Shown: positions 1 through 12,321, counted from the first letter of the stretch. The stretch: DNA of 64,000 nt from Paralvinella palmiformis (GCA_025642065.1 JAODUP010000570.1:124001-188000), one strand, 5' to 3'. The notes: generated from the sequence alone by a model not told the origin. Made by a program: numbers and translations.

Positions 1-2110
1 TTTGTTGGTATATCATCACAAATATATGGTAGTAAATTGCAATCGGTTGTGGTTGGCAGGTTGAGTAACCTGCGAATAGCCTTTGCCACGTAACATTGAA
101 GATGTCGATAATTTAGACTATCAAAGTCAATGTGTCCGAAATGAGATTTAACCATATTTACTTTACCATTGAAGACATTCGAACAATCTTGTATCTGATG
201 CATAGAATAATTTTGTCCAATAATGTTGCCAATATGTTTATCATGTTTAACTAATTCAATAACAGAATCACTAAACTCTACATGAGGTACATATACACAA
301 GATTCGGAGTCCGAAAATAATAGCTTGCTTTTGGACGAATTAAACATAACATCATAAACTTCAGCAAATTGATGCCATATATTCAGCATATATTTTAAAC
401 TAGAAAGTGTTGGAGCAAGAAGTGCAATATCATCTGCATATCATAAAGCCCAACAAATGATATTGCTAATGTAAGATACAAATTTAGCGGCAGATAATCG
501 AGATAAAGGTTAATCAATATACACTGCGAAAAGCATAGGTGACAAAACCCCATCTTGCTTTACATCATTAAAGACTGAACCTATCGTTGACATAGATGAA
601 CCCCATGAATACGTATTCTCTGGTTTGTGTAAAATACAATCAGAAAACGAACATTAGTGGACATAACTGACGCCTTAGAAGCAAACGGAATAATTTTACA
701 TAATTTATTCTGTCAAATGCTCTAATGACGTCCAAGAGAGTGACATACATATTTGTATCATTATTTTAGTAATATTGGGTAATTTTATTAACAAAATATG
801 TACAATGTGTTGTATTATGGGACTTCTTAAACCCAAATTACATATCAGAGGTACTAAAAACATCATGGTACTTAAGCAGGATCAGGTTATATAAGACGTT
901 ACCAAGAATGTTGCTCTGAGCAAATGCCCGGTAGTTGTCATTCACGTTTATTGACTAGCGCTTATTTTAGTGGATTCGGAACAAGAGTGGACAATCTAAT
1001 ATCTATAGATGCGAATCCATGAGATATCATGATATTGAATAAAATAGTAATAGGGTCACGAAGTTTACGAGTACCATTGAAACACATCTGATGAACATCT
1101 TGAAACATCACCAGATTTACCAGGTTTCCGTAATAAAATAGACGAGTTAATATCATTAACGATAAATGACGCTGAGCAGTGACCAACCATATTACCAATG
1201 CCAAGATTGTTCTCTTCCAACAGTGCTGCCATTTGGTGAGGATCAAATGATACACCAATTATATAATGACATATATTTTTTCCTGAAACATATCCGCAAT
1301 ATTAGAACCACCCTCAATGCCACCTACTGAATTGGATATAGTATTATGATGACCAAGAATTTGTTTAATCTCAGCCCAGAAACCTGTGCCCGATAAACCT
1401 TCAGACATATGTTTAGCACTTATATATTCCTTGTTTCGCTTAATAATTTTCAAAATGTACTGGTACTCCAATCTAGTTTTTCGTTGTAGATCAAACAGTA
1501 CACCAGAATGGGGAATACTATTGTTTTTCGATAATATGTGCCAGAATATTGCCCTTTCTTTATATGTGCTTACAAATTCAGTCTAACCAGGCCTTCTTTT
1601 AGTATGGACACCAGACTTAGAAGATTGTATGCATGAACTAGTTTGAAGATACACTTTAGCAATATTATCATGATATTCTTGTATAAAATGCTGACGGACA
1701 TCACAGAAGACGTCATCACATTCAAGGACATGGTCTGGGATATCGCATTTACAAAGTAACTGATCCAGTTTATTCTGATATTTTATTAACTGGGAAGTTG
1801 TTGCTTTGTGCCATAATAGTTTGTTAATCACACTTAAATCAAAAGTATTATGTGTGACTGAGATAGCCAATTTGAATCAAACAACATCATGGTCCGATAA
1901 ATTATAACCATCGTGTAATACGGAATACGATTAAATGCTGTCACATAAACCTTCTGATAAACAAAATGGTCAATACAAGATCGGGAAAAATTGGATTTAC
2001 TTCGCACATATATAAACAATGGAAAATCGGGAAAGAATTTGTGTACATTTCACCTTGGTGTCATCTATAGCTGAAAAGGTAACCACTTTAATCGCGGCTT
2101 TCGTCAAAAC
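1..2110 (-). mobile_element. Non-LTR retrotransposon (LINE) ORF2 relic, endonuclease to reverse transcriptase
   Basis: A decayed LINE ORF2 reads on the minus strand from about 2,110 down to the window edge, so its 3' end is cut off. In order it shows the C-terminal part of an AP-type endonuclease with the SDH motif (LSDHDVV, 1,889-1,897 for SDH), a linker continuous from about 1,870 to 1,260 apart from a stop at a likely Trp codon, the reverse-transcriptase block QDGVLSPMLFAVYID (537-551 for GVLSP) and the catalytic YADD (429-440) followed by IALLAPTLSSLK. Downstream is a region ending in NLPTTTDCNLLPYI, which matches the position of the RTHCRLL motif in the fragments at 4.7 and 15.7 kb. Several stops and frame changes show it is dead. 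The family roles are established: the endonuclease nicks target DNA and the RT copies the RNA at the nick. The clade is not assigned. Confidence 0.88.
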
Positions 2111-2365
2111 TGGGATATATAATAATGGTAAGACCTTCTAGCAAAAAACCTAGATACATACATGTATAGATTTAATTTTAATTTTAATCTGGAGTAGGGC
2201 ATCAACTTTTTATAACAATTACTGTGAGTTTCTTGACATCTTGACAAACAAACAGAAACAAATTAAGTACTTTGAAGATGTTCACATACTTGGAATATAC
2301 TATCATTCACGAGTTTGAAATAATAACATTTTGTTCAGTTGCGGAAATATCGCGAATGTTAAATC

Positions 2366-2370
<5 letters not shown>

Positions 2371-2450
<80 letters not shown>
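2371..2450. repeat. (TA)n microsatellite
   Basis: About 80 bp of near-perfect TA dinucleotide. Long YIYIYI frames here are translations of the repeat, not genes. Confidence 0.97.
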
Positions 2451-2455
<5 letters not shown>

Positions 2456-2659
2456 TATCATATAATAAATTAATTATAATTACTTTGTTCAAAAATATGT
2501 TTATTAACAAAATATTAATGGCTACTTCTAATACAAAAATCTTTGTAATAACTAGAACAACAACAACAAATAAATGATAAAAGCAAAATGTTAACAGTAT
2601 ATTATAACAAAACAAGTTAGAATGGTATTATACTGTGTGTTGTTTATAAAAAGATTTAT

Positions 2660-3445
2660 CTTATTATATAATCTTTTAACTATCTGACCATCAGATGTGG
2701 GCGTGACATATTTGTCGCGTACGAAAAGCGAATTAGCTGGTTCCCACAGGCTGATGAGTAGACCAGACACATGCTTAGGTATACGCACACATCTATTAAT
2801 ATGTGGAGGTATGGAACATTTTATTTTAGATTAATGTATGTACAGTTGTATTTGTATTTAGATTTATGGAGGTAGGTCTCGAAGGATGTTTAGATATGTT
2901 GATGCTCTGTGCCTGTTGCCTCTTTGTAACCCTAAAACGCACATTGCCCGTGTCAGACATCTGATCTATTTCCACGCAGATTCCTTATTACACCAATGTA
3001 AAAAGGTTTTGTCGTTATTACAACATATTTGAGTTTATTAGCTTTATTATGTATAATGTAGAATCTATATTGTTGTCCTCTTATGTGGTCTGGCGAAACG
3101 ACCTATTAATTCATACAATGCTGCTTGATAGATTTATACTCCTGGAGTCGTTTGTTACTCCGGCAGGCATCTCCATGGGTATTAAACTGCGGACAGAGTT
3201 GTTTTCCCATATTATGAGTAATTAGATTATACTGATATAGGAAATTTGTTAAATGTATAGCTATTATAATCCCGACGTGTCATTCGCAGTATCGGAGATC
3301 TGCCTGAAATCCACTGTTCTCGACCATGGGTCAAATAGATCAAGTGGGTAGGCGCTTTAATTTAGATCCCACCACACCTAACTGCATATACTTAGGGACG
3401 CTAATTAGGCGTGAATGAACGTTCCCTTAGGGACTGGTGAGTCAT
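2660..3445 (+). repeat. Diverged relative of duplicated units A and B
   Basis: Two stretches resemble parts of the A/B duplication. 2,684-2,910 resembles 43,700-43,960 (tgtgggcgtgacatatttgt against tgtgggcgtgaaacatttgt, then gatgctctgtgcc against gatgctatgtgcc). 3,095-3,420 resembles 43,020-43,350 (gcgctttaatt, then ctgcatatacttaggga). The order is swapped relative to A and B, as expected if this is the junction of two older tandem units or a dispersed repeat. It is much more diverged than A is from B. The R1 repeat begins just after it. Confidence 0.65.
2684..2749 (+). other. Exon-like open segment, diverged relative of 43,695-43,766
   Basis: In one frame this reads TIRCGRDIFVAYEKRI followed by SWFPQ and aligns with the frame CGRETFVTDQRCIVLSQQ at 43.7 and 57.8 kb. 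Shared residues are CGR, an acidic residue, FV and a basic-Arg-Ile/Cys-Ile stretch. No clear donor follows (cag then gct), so any exon here is probably dead. The match could also be nucleotide homology of a dispersed repeat with no coding meaning. Confidence 0.35.
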
Positions 3446-3454
3446 TACACATGT

Positions 3455-3940
3455 TACGTTAGGTCAGGTTTGAAAATGATAGCATAGTTCAAACAGTACG
3501 GAAGCTATGACACGCTATTACGGTCTGCTTCAGCGCATATGTCAGTCTTTTAATAGCAATTAAGATAAACAGTTTTAATAGTAGTCGCTTCATGACGCCT
3601 GCCCGTTGTAAAAACTGATCTTTGAAGACAGTGACAATTGGGTTATATGGTTTATATAGTATTGCTTTGAAGAAAGATACAGCAATTAAAAAATAGCTAT
3701 AAATAGGGCTGCTTAGATAATTAAGCTAAACATTCTCACTACTGCCGTGATCTGACTTGGGTGTTCTACTCCCAAACTCCACGGCTGTAGGTGATTCGCT
3801 TTTTGTTTTTGCTTGGCGGCTTAGGGACTGGTGAGACATTACACATGTCTCAGCAAGAAAAGTCGCCACTCTGGATTCAGTCCCCTGAAGAAACGTCCAG
3901 AGTTTGAATTCACGGTTCAAGATTCTCTGTGCCTGTGCCT
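3455..3940 (+). repeat. Dispersed repeat R1, copy 1 (3' half)
   Basis: This segment, beginning near aggtcaggtttgaaaatgat and ending gcctgtgcct, is nearly the same as 35,898-36,163 (plus) and as the reverse complement of 54,391-54,880. It contains the landmark caattgggttatat, a run ending ggctgcttagataatt and the later block gtcgccactctggattcag. It lacks the 5' half present in copies 2 and 3. Just before it, 3,427-3,453 repeats the R1 internal motif ttagggactggtgag, suggesting an R1 end beside an R1 start. No transposase or terminal repeat is visible; a non-autonomous element is the likely identity. Confidence 0.8.
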
Positions 3941-3954
3941 TATTATACACAGCT

Positions 3955-3960
3955 AAAACA

Positions 3961-4039
<79 letters not shown>
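3955..4039. repeat. (CA)n followed by (TA)n microsatellite
   Basis: Compound dinucleotide repeat joining R1 copy 1 to the partial R1 copy that follows. It may have grown from the end of R1. Confidence 0.95.
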
Positions 4040-4040
<1 letters not shown>

Positions 4041-4042
<2 letters not shown>

Positions 4043-4222
4043 AGTCTTTTAATAGCAATTAAGCTTTAATAGTAGTCTGACCTCTTAAACAGTCTTTTAA
4101 TAGCAATTAAGCTTTAATAGTAGTCTGACCTCTTAAACAGTCTTTTAATAGCAATTAAGCTTTAATAGTAGTCTGCCCGTTGTAAAAACTGACCATTAAA
4201 GACAGTGACAATTGGGTTATAT
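4041..4222 (+). repeat. Partial R1 copy with a 48-bp unit in triplicate
   Basis: The unit beginning agtcttttaatagcaattaa starts at 4,043, 4,091 and 4,139, an exact 48-bp period. It corresponds to the R1 segment at about 3,543-3,590 with an internal deletion, and the last unit runs on into the R1 sequence gacagtgacaattgggttat. This is a local tandem amplification inside a second R1 fragment. Confidence 0.9.
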
Positions 4223-4223
4223 A

Positions 4224-4224
4224 G

Positions 4225-4289
<65 letters not shown>
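4224..4289. repeat. (TA)n microsatellite
   Basis: About 66 bp of TA dinucleotide directly after the partial R1 copy, at the point where R1 itself reads gttatatagtttatatag. It probably expanded from that seed. Confidence 0.95.
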
Positions 4290-4296
<7 letters not shown>

Positions 4297-4689
4297 TCGT
4301 AATAACATAGTGTATACAATGCCGTACAATAATTTTCAGTAGTAATAATTAAGTAGAAATACAGAAAAAGGAAAGCAAAAGAACAAAATAAGCATTCATC
4401 CATCTAGATATGGTTTAGCCAGTACAGATCAAGTCAATCAATAACTGGATTTCTCTAACATCGAAATCAATATAAAGCCGTTTATCCCTGATAAGACATA
4501 ATTATTTTAGCATATCACCTTCGGTTTTACAGATTTCATTATTTTTGCAACATTGGAGTTTCAATTTCACAAAGCTCCCTTTTATTAAAGTTTGACAATA
4601 ACATCCTTCTATTTTCTGCAACGGCAGACCTTGATGATTTACATAATAATGAACAAAAACAAGTACACTGTTTATTACTTTTGCTGATG

Positions 4690-4975
4690 GAATCATAAAA
4701 AAGATAAGAATCTAGACATTAGATCATATTGGACACCATTGCTTTCGACAAGATGTCTCAAAAGTCTGCAATGTGTTCTAGGTGACACATTCCATACTTT
4801 TCTAAAACATTTTCTCCAAGTAGCATGTAGTCCATTTATATCAGGTGAACTCAAACGCCATAATGGAGATCCATAGAAACTAGTACAATATGTGCGGAAC
4901 ATAAATGAACGAATATCAGCTGTACAATCATAAGATAATTTGTTCTTCACACAATATCACGTAAAGCATTATTAC
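4690..4975 (-). mobile_element. LINE ORF2 C-terminal fragment
   Basis: An 85-residue open minus-strand frame (4,693-4,950) contains SFYGSPLWRLSS, TWRKCFRKVW and RTHCRLLRHL, then ends LMSRFLSF. The plus-strand frame at 15.7-16.06 kb carries the matching TWRNCIRKI, RTHCRLLNHL and LMSRFMSF in the same order. This is the region after the RT domain in the LINE family whose upstream part lies at 1-2,110. Only a 5'-truncated tail is present, the usual outcome of incomplete reverse transcription. Confidence 0.75.
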
Positions 4976-6340
4976 AAGCGATTTTGTTTACATTTTCATT
5001 GCCAATAGGATGACAAAGTTGACAAACGTATTTCTGAACCTGTTATTTTGTTGTGCAGTCTTTTTTAATTTTCAATTAAAAAGTGTATATTACCAGGAGT
5101 TTATGTTATTAAGAACTTTATTTTATAAAACGGTAACTGCCGAGACAGACAACCTTTCATTTATTTAATCTCTTATCTGTATAGTTGTCCTTTGGAACTG
5201 TCATTTGTTGTTTCCGATATTTAGATGAAAATAGGAGAACTTCAGATGTTATTGTCTAGCAAATACTGGATTCCCACGTATCCCAAATCTAAACTGTTAA
5301 TAACACTAACAAAACTAGCACCTATCGAAATTTGAAAGGCAATGGGCAATCATATTTGTTTACTATAGGAATAGTTTTCTTTATATATGTTTTGGCTTAT
5401 CAGAGAATATAAGTAATCAGAGAAGATGACATATCATCGTTAATATTTGTCTACAATTACAAATTTAGTTATTTTCCTGCATTTTATCTGTTTAGGTTTT
5501 TAAAGAAATGTACAATTTAGAAATGTATGGGTTTTTTTATAATCACTGATCAAGAATGCCTACTCTAGACGACTGTTGGTGCTAGAAGATAACGGACGTT
5601 AGAAACTAATGGCCTGGCAATAAAGATAAAAATGAATGTTTCGTTTGTCCAAATTAATTTTAAGAAAACAATAAATATATATGTGCATGCAGCTTTGCAT
5701 TCGCCTATTCCGGAAATGAAATAATATATTACCATGTTGTCATAGGTATTCAAAAAACAACAACATATTCACCAATAATGAATACAGTCGGAGAATAACA
5801 TTATTTGGTTTAATATATATTGCTCATTAGTACATATAACTAAACCATCACGAGTTCTGGTGCAAAGTATTATTTCTCTTTAAAAATATGAATGGATTCA
5901 TTCTATTTGAAAGTTATCAAATTCCGCGGTTATGAACGAAATGAATGAAACATAATAATGTACATTATGTTAACTATCCATTTCCCATTAGCAAATTAAA
6001 TATTAGTTTTTAATTATAACCATATTAATGAGTTTAACATGTTTTTAGATATACCAATTTATAACACAATTTGACTTCAGTGAAAAACAAATTAATTAAT
6101 GACACATTGCAGCTAGCAATACAACGTATGTATTTCTTGAATTGTGAAACAACTATCAAAATAAAACACTGATACCAGAATCAAATATTTCAGCATTGGT
6201 TATTATTTTGTACTTAGATAACAAAGATGATTGAGATAACAACAGACTAAACTGATAAAACATCGACAATTATTTTAAATAAATGACTGGTGCTTTCTGT
6301 GTCATTATATCTTAATTTAGATATAATAAATTATATCGTA
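4976..6340. other. AT-rich intergenic DNA, nothing recognised
   Basis: No frame longer than about 60 codons with coding character, no clear repeat match in the window and no tRNA-like structure. Short homopolymer and TA runs only. Confidence 0.6.
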
Positions 6341-6341
6341 A

Positions 6342-6343
6342 CA

Positions 6344-6388
<45 letters not shown>

Positions 6389-6389
6389 C

Positions 6390-6420
<31 letters not shown>
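6342..6420. repeat. (ACT)n then (AAT)n microsatellite
   Basis: Compound trinucleotide repeat of roughly 80 bp. Confidence 0.96.
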
Positions 6421-6422
<2 letters not shown>

Positions 6423-7115
6423 CACTAGCTTTCGTTGAAGTATCAATGTCAATGGAATGTGAAGCTGGAATATATCTTTCACGTCTTCCGCACCTTATTT
6501 TATATCTTTTGAGAGCAGACATAATAAATGAACTGTTGTTGACATTACCTTATTACATATTGAATCGCAATTCTTAAATAAAAATGAATTAATCCTTTTC
6601 ACTGCATGTGGATGAAGTCCCCCCGGGCAAGATAATATATTTAGATGCCCTTTTCTCTACTTTCGTTGTGTGATCAAGATGTTTCAATTAATTGTTGATA
6701 GCCAGTCTTGTCTATGCAATATATTTCATAGACCTAATAGTGTTCAATTTATATATAATTTCTTTAAGATTGTTTGCTGCCAAAATATGCGACTTTATGT
6801 TGAATTAGGACTGCCTTTATTCTGTTCATTTGACTGAACATTTTAAGTTCGCTGGCATCTAATATTTTACTATCTGCAATTATTATTTGGTTGCAGTTAG
6901 TATCATATTTGGTAGATCATTTGTTAGAGACAAAAAAAGAGAGGGATACTGAGATACACTTTTGAATTTTATAATAAATTTATCGTTAAAAATGTGTAAT
7001 AAAACATGCATAATGAAAGGTTCTTATATGAATGATGAATCATAAAATCCAGAGATTGCATAATAAAGTAGCGAACAAGTTATACTTATATACACACATC
7101 AACAAAATTAGTATA

Positions 7116-7120
<5 letters not shown>

Positions 7121-7159
<39 letters not shown>

Positions 7160-7165
7160 GTATAT

Positions 7166-7238
<73 letters not shown>
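7121..7238. repeat. (TA)n then (GT)n microsatellite
   Basis: TA repeat 7,121-7,155 followed by a long, nearly pure GT repeat from about 7,168. THTHTH and VCVCVC frames are repeat translations. Confidence 0.97.
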
Positions 7239-7241
<3 letters not shown>

Positions 7242-7424
7242 AATTGGTAACCCTGTTCTGAGGAGATCCAAAGTATTATTATCCCTGACTCTGACTCAGA
7301 CCTGTGCCCACCAATACACATATGAACCCCCAAAAGAGCATACAATGCATGCTGCCATTAAAGCATGTCAAATACTCAAATACATAGTCATGACGTCCTG
7401 TCAGGCTCTCATTTTATGGATAAT

Positions 7425-7444
7425 AATTAAAATAATAATAACAA

Positions 7445-7475
<31 letters not shown>

Positions 7476-7538
7476 TTAAAAAAAGTTATAATAATTATAA
7501 TAATTATAATAATTATGATAATTATAATAATAAATATA

Positions 7539-7573
<35 letters not shown>

Positions 7574-7700
7574 GAAGATGATGATGATGATGATGAAGAT
7601 GATGATGATGCTGATAATAATAATAATAATAAAAATAATAATGATGATGATGATGATGATGATAATAATAATAATACTAATAATAATAACAATAGTAATA
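7425..7700. repeat. (AAT)n and (ATG)n compound microsatellite
   Basis: Interleaved AAT, ATG and AAG trinucleotides. The M-rich and I-rich reading frame over it is a translation artefact. Confidence 0.96.
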
Positions 7701-7798
7701 ACTGAGCATTACAATTTATTGACTACCGGAACATTATTTACACAAAGAGTTTCCATAACCAGACGGATGGCATATTCCATCTCTAAGTTAGTCCTAGA

Positions 7799-8083
7799 AT
7801 GATTTTTATTTATTTCAAAACTGGCGTTTCTCCAGAAAAGATCATGTGCACAGTAACCAAGATAGAGTGGGCATCTACATTCGACTCATGCCCACGAAAT
7901 CATTCATTTTACGGCAACACCACCTGCTTTCTCCATGGCGAGTTTGGTGATCAGTCTCTTCGGGGGAACAGTTTGCAGCTGGATCCTGATTGCAAAATGT
8001 TCTCAAGAAGAAGCAGAATCCTACATCATCCCTTTCACGTTATTTGTCAAAATTATTTGACCGGGTCATTCCAGGTGAAGTGA
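7799..8083 (+). CDS. Hypothetical 94-residue open frame, possible exon
   Basis: I do not recognise this frame. It is not a microsatellite translation, has a more balanced composition than its surroundings, and contains five cysteines plus two N-glycosylation sequons (NHS, NTT) in FYGNTTCFLHGEF. There is no signal peptide, and the ATG is simply the first in the frame after a stop, so the true start could be upstream or the frame could be an exon. It lies between a microsatellite and the tail of an L2/CR1 LINE, so it may instead be unrelated element DNA. Confidence 0.2.
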   Translation: MIFIYFKTGVSPEKIMCTVTKIEWASTFDSCPRNHSFYGNTTCFLHGEFGDQSLRGNSLQLDPDCKMFSRRSRILHHPFHVICQNYLTGSFQVK

Positions 8084-8339
8084 ACGGGAAGGTGCTAGAG
8101 CGTTAATTAATGTAAGTAGAGAAATATTCAAAGTTGATGTTAATACTTATTATACAATTTAATATTCATTCTGCAAATTGCTAGTGTTATGCATAATGCC
8201 TCATACATTTGTGATCTATAATTGCCTTCAGAATTGTTCAATATCATTTATAAATCATTTATTTCGAGGAAGCTATAATCCAATATCATCGGCTTAGAGA
8301 AATGCTGTCGACGTACAGTTATAGTGAGCAGTGATGTCT

Positions 8340-8600
8340 TCTTGTTGATTAATATATTGCCAAACCACATAAAACTCGCAGCAAGTAAATAAATTCGTTG
8401 TAAGGTTCATAAAACCCACTTATTTAAATTGGGTATTTATAATATTAAAACCAGTTTATTATGTATAAAATGTATTTGTGCAATATGAGCTCAAATTATG
8501 TTTTAATTACGTTTTAAATGTAAAGTGCCTTAGGACAATCCAAGTTGAATAAGTCTACATAAACTATTATTATTATTATTATTATCATCATTATTATAGA
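8340..8600 (+). mobile_element. L2/CR1-type LINE 3' end with ATT tail
   Basis: From about 8,345 one frame reads LINILPNHIKLAASK, then a stop, then KVHKTHLFKLG. This is the conserved C-terminal tail of CR1/L2 ORF2 (LWNxLPxxI...FKxxLKTHLF). The 3' untranslated end follows with gtaaagtgccttaggac and finishes in (ATT)n at 8,565-8,596, the simple-repeat tail typical of these LINEs. The relic at 47,590-48,870 carries the matching NTLPNHNKLEASK and, on its strand, gtaaagcgtcttagga, so both belong to one family. Only this 5'-truncated tail is clear. Confidence 0.75.
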
Positions 8601-9980
8601 GTGGAAATAAATACAAAATACTGAATTATTACAGCATATTACAAGAGAGACAACTATAAAATAACCAGCATGTACTCTATGGAAACAACGAGCATATTAT
8701 ATACATAAGTACGCAAATATGCCAAATATAATTGTTACACATCTTGGCATTTCATAGTTCGACGAGATGGAAATAGTTTGGTGGTATAATTAACTGTTCT
8801 GATACTAAAGTAGTTCTCCTAAGTGTGATGTAATAGTGTATATAATGGTAAAGTAATGTACGATACCATATGCACAAATCAGTATAAGACAACACATTTC
8901 ATTTAGTATTAACACAAACCGACAGGGATAATTCCCTGAATTAAAATGATTCGTATGAAAGTTCCAATTTAATTTCTTATTTATGAATATGGCAAGATAT
9001 TTGACACATTTGAAGTGTGGTATAGCTTCTTGATCAATGTATATAGAAAAGGTTTCCTTTATCTAAGTACTGTTCTGGATAAAGAGCATAAAATGTGCTT
9101 TATCGATATTAATGCAATGAATGCAATTTATAATGGAAATAATTGCATACATTTCTTCGTGAATATTAATATTAAATTATATATATTTATATAGATAAAA
9201 TATCAAGTAAATATACTAAAGATTATTTAAGATATTCTTATTCCATAAACTATTGGCTTCAATTCATTATACGAAATTACATTCGATTCTAGGAAGATCA
9301 AATGAATAACGTGTTATTTGCCATTAAAACTCACACACCCAGTAAGACAATTTCATATATTTCAATTGCAAATGATAACGGCTTGTCGTAGCTTGTTAAT
9401 GATCTTCGAAATGGAAATTTCCTCTTAAATATATTGCTAATCTGAAGAAAGCCCTTTGGTAATAAACAATTAATGGACCACACTAACTAAAATTCTGGCA
9501 ATGTATGACCGGCGATTAGCTGAATATGACCTAATGTTAGGTTTGTGAGATTTTGCCAAGGAAATAATTAGATATTGGTAAATTGAATATTGGAGAGACA
9601 TGAAGTCGTCACATGTCTAGGTATAATTAAACAGAGGAGCACTTTCTGGGATGTTAAAAAGTATAAGGATTTCTTAAATGTGTTTTCCTTATCAACGGCA
9701 CAGTTCACAACAACAAAAAACGATCCGGTATCGACAATTTGGATAATAACACAACCAATCAGGTGATTAAGTTTATTTATTATACTTTAATTATTTTACT
9801 CTTGTGGTAATTACCAGAGATTTAAAAAAAACCTTAAACATTTCCCCGTTGCTTGCTGGGGATCTATACAGTCTGCCATTATCATAAACTATTTGTGAGG
9901 TGTGTTGTGTATTTGTTTAATTTCCTTCGATAGTAAATTGGTTTTATCGTTCAAAGTAATTCTAATTCGTGAATATTGTA
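8601..9980. other. AT-rich intergenic DNA, nothing recognised
   Basis: No supported coding frame, no repeat shared with the rest of the window and no RNA-like fold that I could see. Confidence 0.55.
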
Positions 9981-9984
9981 AATA

Positions 9985-10290
9985 AAGAACTTTCGTTCTT
10001 GTCACGACCTTTGACCTCTATGCTAGCATGTCATGTTCCAATTGACTATATAATCAGCTAACTAGATGACAGATATAAACACCGTAGCCGTGGCTCAGGA
10101 CATGCCAAGGCCAGCTGATCCCTACATCGCCAATGACAACAAATGAAGAATTATACTCCAACAGTGGGAGTTGGGCCCAGTTTCTCGCACATTTCTATAC
10201 AAGAAGGAATGTCAGCACCGCCAATTCGTAGTTTGGGAAATACTTAGAGAAGCGTTGGTTGCTGTACGAAAATGCTAATGACCTGATTAT
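9985..10290 (+). repeat. Repeat with TATA box, copy 1 (pair at 22.9 kb)
   Basis: This stretch matches 22,905-23,215. Landmarks are the TATA sequence (10,047-10,053), ataatcag then aacta, acaccgtagcc, gccagctg, caacaaatgaa and gtttggga then atacttag. The shared block has a TATA box with aaacaccgtagcc about 25-30 bp downstream, the layout of an RNA polymerase II core promoter. It could be the promoter of a mobile element (LTR or similar) or of a duplicated gene. No long frame is shared; short frames after it differ by an indel. Confidence 0.55.
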
Positions 10291-10734
10291 CCTAGGATGA
10301 GATGGCATTGACCTAAGTAAGCTAAGATTAGATTATCTCCATCTGACTCTTATAGAAGCTGTTGTATTTGATGTGGCTATTTTAGGAAGATGATATATTG
10401 ATTGGTTGGATTCGATCTAATCTGACTCTTTTACGATGGATAATGTTAATATGAAAGCTAATCAGTTAAAATGAATTGCGTTCAATAATCTAAGGCGAAC
10501 ATGTCGACTTACTGATTGAGCCACCTGGGAATATGCAAATACCGAAAAGAAAGTCATGCAATACAGCACAAACCATCTCTCTCTATCAACCTTCTGATGC
10601 AAATGTGCAAATGTATACCCCCCACCCATACACACAATAAAGTCGTTTAAAAGACACTCATACACAAGTACGGGCATATACTCAACCATACACACACGCG
10701 GAAGCATACATAACCAGGCGCTCACATGCAGATT

Positions 10735-10850
10735 GATGGGTGGATGGATTGATAGATGGATAAGTGAGTAGGTGCGTGGGTGGATAGAAAGGAGAATGGA
10801 TGGTTGGGTGGTTGGATGCATAGATGGATGGATGAATCGCCTGGGAAGCT
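10735..10850. repeat. Degenerate (GGAT)n repeat
   Basis: Imperfect tetranucleotide array (gatggatggatg-like). HPSIHPS-type frames on the minus strand are repeat translations. Confidence 0.85.
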
Positions 10851-11249
10851 CATAATAAACAAATGGGGTAACCCAAAACAAACGCTAGTAGTTTCAAGCA
10901 TTTGTTTCTGATTAAAATAGACCAATATAGACTAGTGGAACATATTTTCTCAGAGGGCAGTCTGCACTTAACCCTGAAATAACAAATGAATCCTGAGCGG
11001 ATCAGTAAAAGTATTTTTTATTTTATTTTGTTACAATAGCATTAAATGTTTCATTTCCAACAATAATGTTGCCGTTGTTTCAGAATGTCATATATGTTCT
11101 AATACGTTCCATGTATATTTTCATGACAACAGTTATTAATCACATCCATAACCGTTACAATTTTGTATGAGTCTCTTAAGTACTGCATGATTAACAGCTG
11201 TCTCATTTATGTCCATTTGTGTGTAGAAAGACACTTGTCCGAATCACTA

Positions 11250-12252
11250 TCCACTATGAACTTTGAACTGTTTGAACGCACAGCACGGCATTCACTGAAG
11301 GCCATGGAACAGCCCAGTCCGTTTTTTTCTGCATGTAAATCTCATTGTGTAGCAACCGGTTTTGCATACACATCTGATCACTGGGATTAGGTGTTGGTGG
11401 ATTGTCGGTGGAACCAGTTTCTCTTCACTGACCTTCCATCCCCACTGCTCTGGTAGTAATTCTTGGTCTCCATTGCCTAGCCAAACTTGAACTTGTTGAT
11501 ACACTCTCAAGGTATTTAGTAGTAGATGATGTCGGAGTTCGGTACGTGGCTCAACTACTGCAGTGCTGCAAGCCGCCTTGCCATAAAACCTGGGAAGCCT
11601 GAGGCTTTCGATGATTTCAACCTTCTCACCATTGTAGAAGGAGATGAGTGCATGGTTCCCTGTCTCCATGACATCTTCTGGACTTGAACTGGAATCCATT
11701 AACACTGCAGCTTGTCTAGCAAAAACGATGTTACTCTCCACTTTCACCACTGTCTTGTTTCTGCCTATTCTATAGAGTCATGACGTGGTGTTGCATCCAA
11801 GTACAGCATAGAGAAACAAATTACTGCTGCAGACAGTACTCCTCCAGGTGGCATCTTGGTGGTGACAAGTTCTATCACCTTTGAGGCTTTTTACCTTGTT
11901 GTTTTTACGTGTGGATTGAACCACACATTGTACTTGGCATGCCGAGCATGGTGGATCAGGAGAACCAATATATATGTGTCATCTGCAATGAAAACGCCTC
12001 TATGTATTCAGCACAATCCACAGTCACCTCCACTACCAAAACATCAGCATCATCATTTGCATGGTAAACGCCACAGCCAGCTGTTTTCAAACTATTGCTT
12101 ATCATTGTAATAAAGTCTTCTTTTTTGTCTGCAGTGCCATGGTATCATTAAAGTGCATTGATGGCCAATGCAATTACCACTTCTTCGTGCGTGTATAAAA
12201 TCATTTGTGCTGGGCGAGTCTCAGTAGCCGTCACAAACAACAGTGGTTTTTC

Positions 12253-12321
<69 letters not shown>

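Noticed and set aside
1386..1586. 66-codon plus-strand frame in the first LINE
   Set aside because: Shadow of the minus-strand ORF2 linker, which is open over the same interval.
4041..4222. CRISPR-like regular repeats
   Set aside because: The 48-bp units are contiguous with no unique spacers, and the unit is a piece of a dispersed eukaryotic repeat.
10462..10881. 139-codon minus-strand frame
   Set aside because: The middle is translation of the degenerate GGAT repeat (HPSIHP), and the ends show no recognisable motif.
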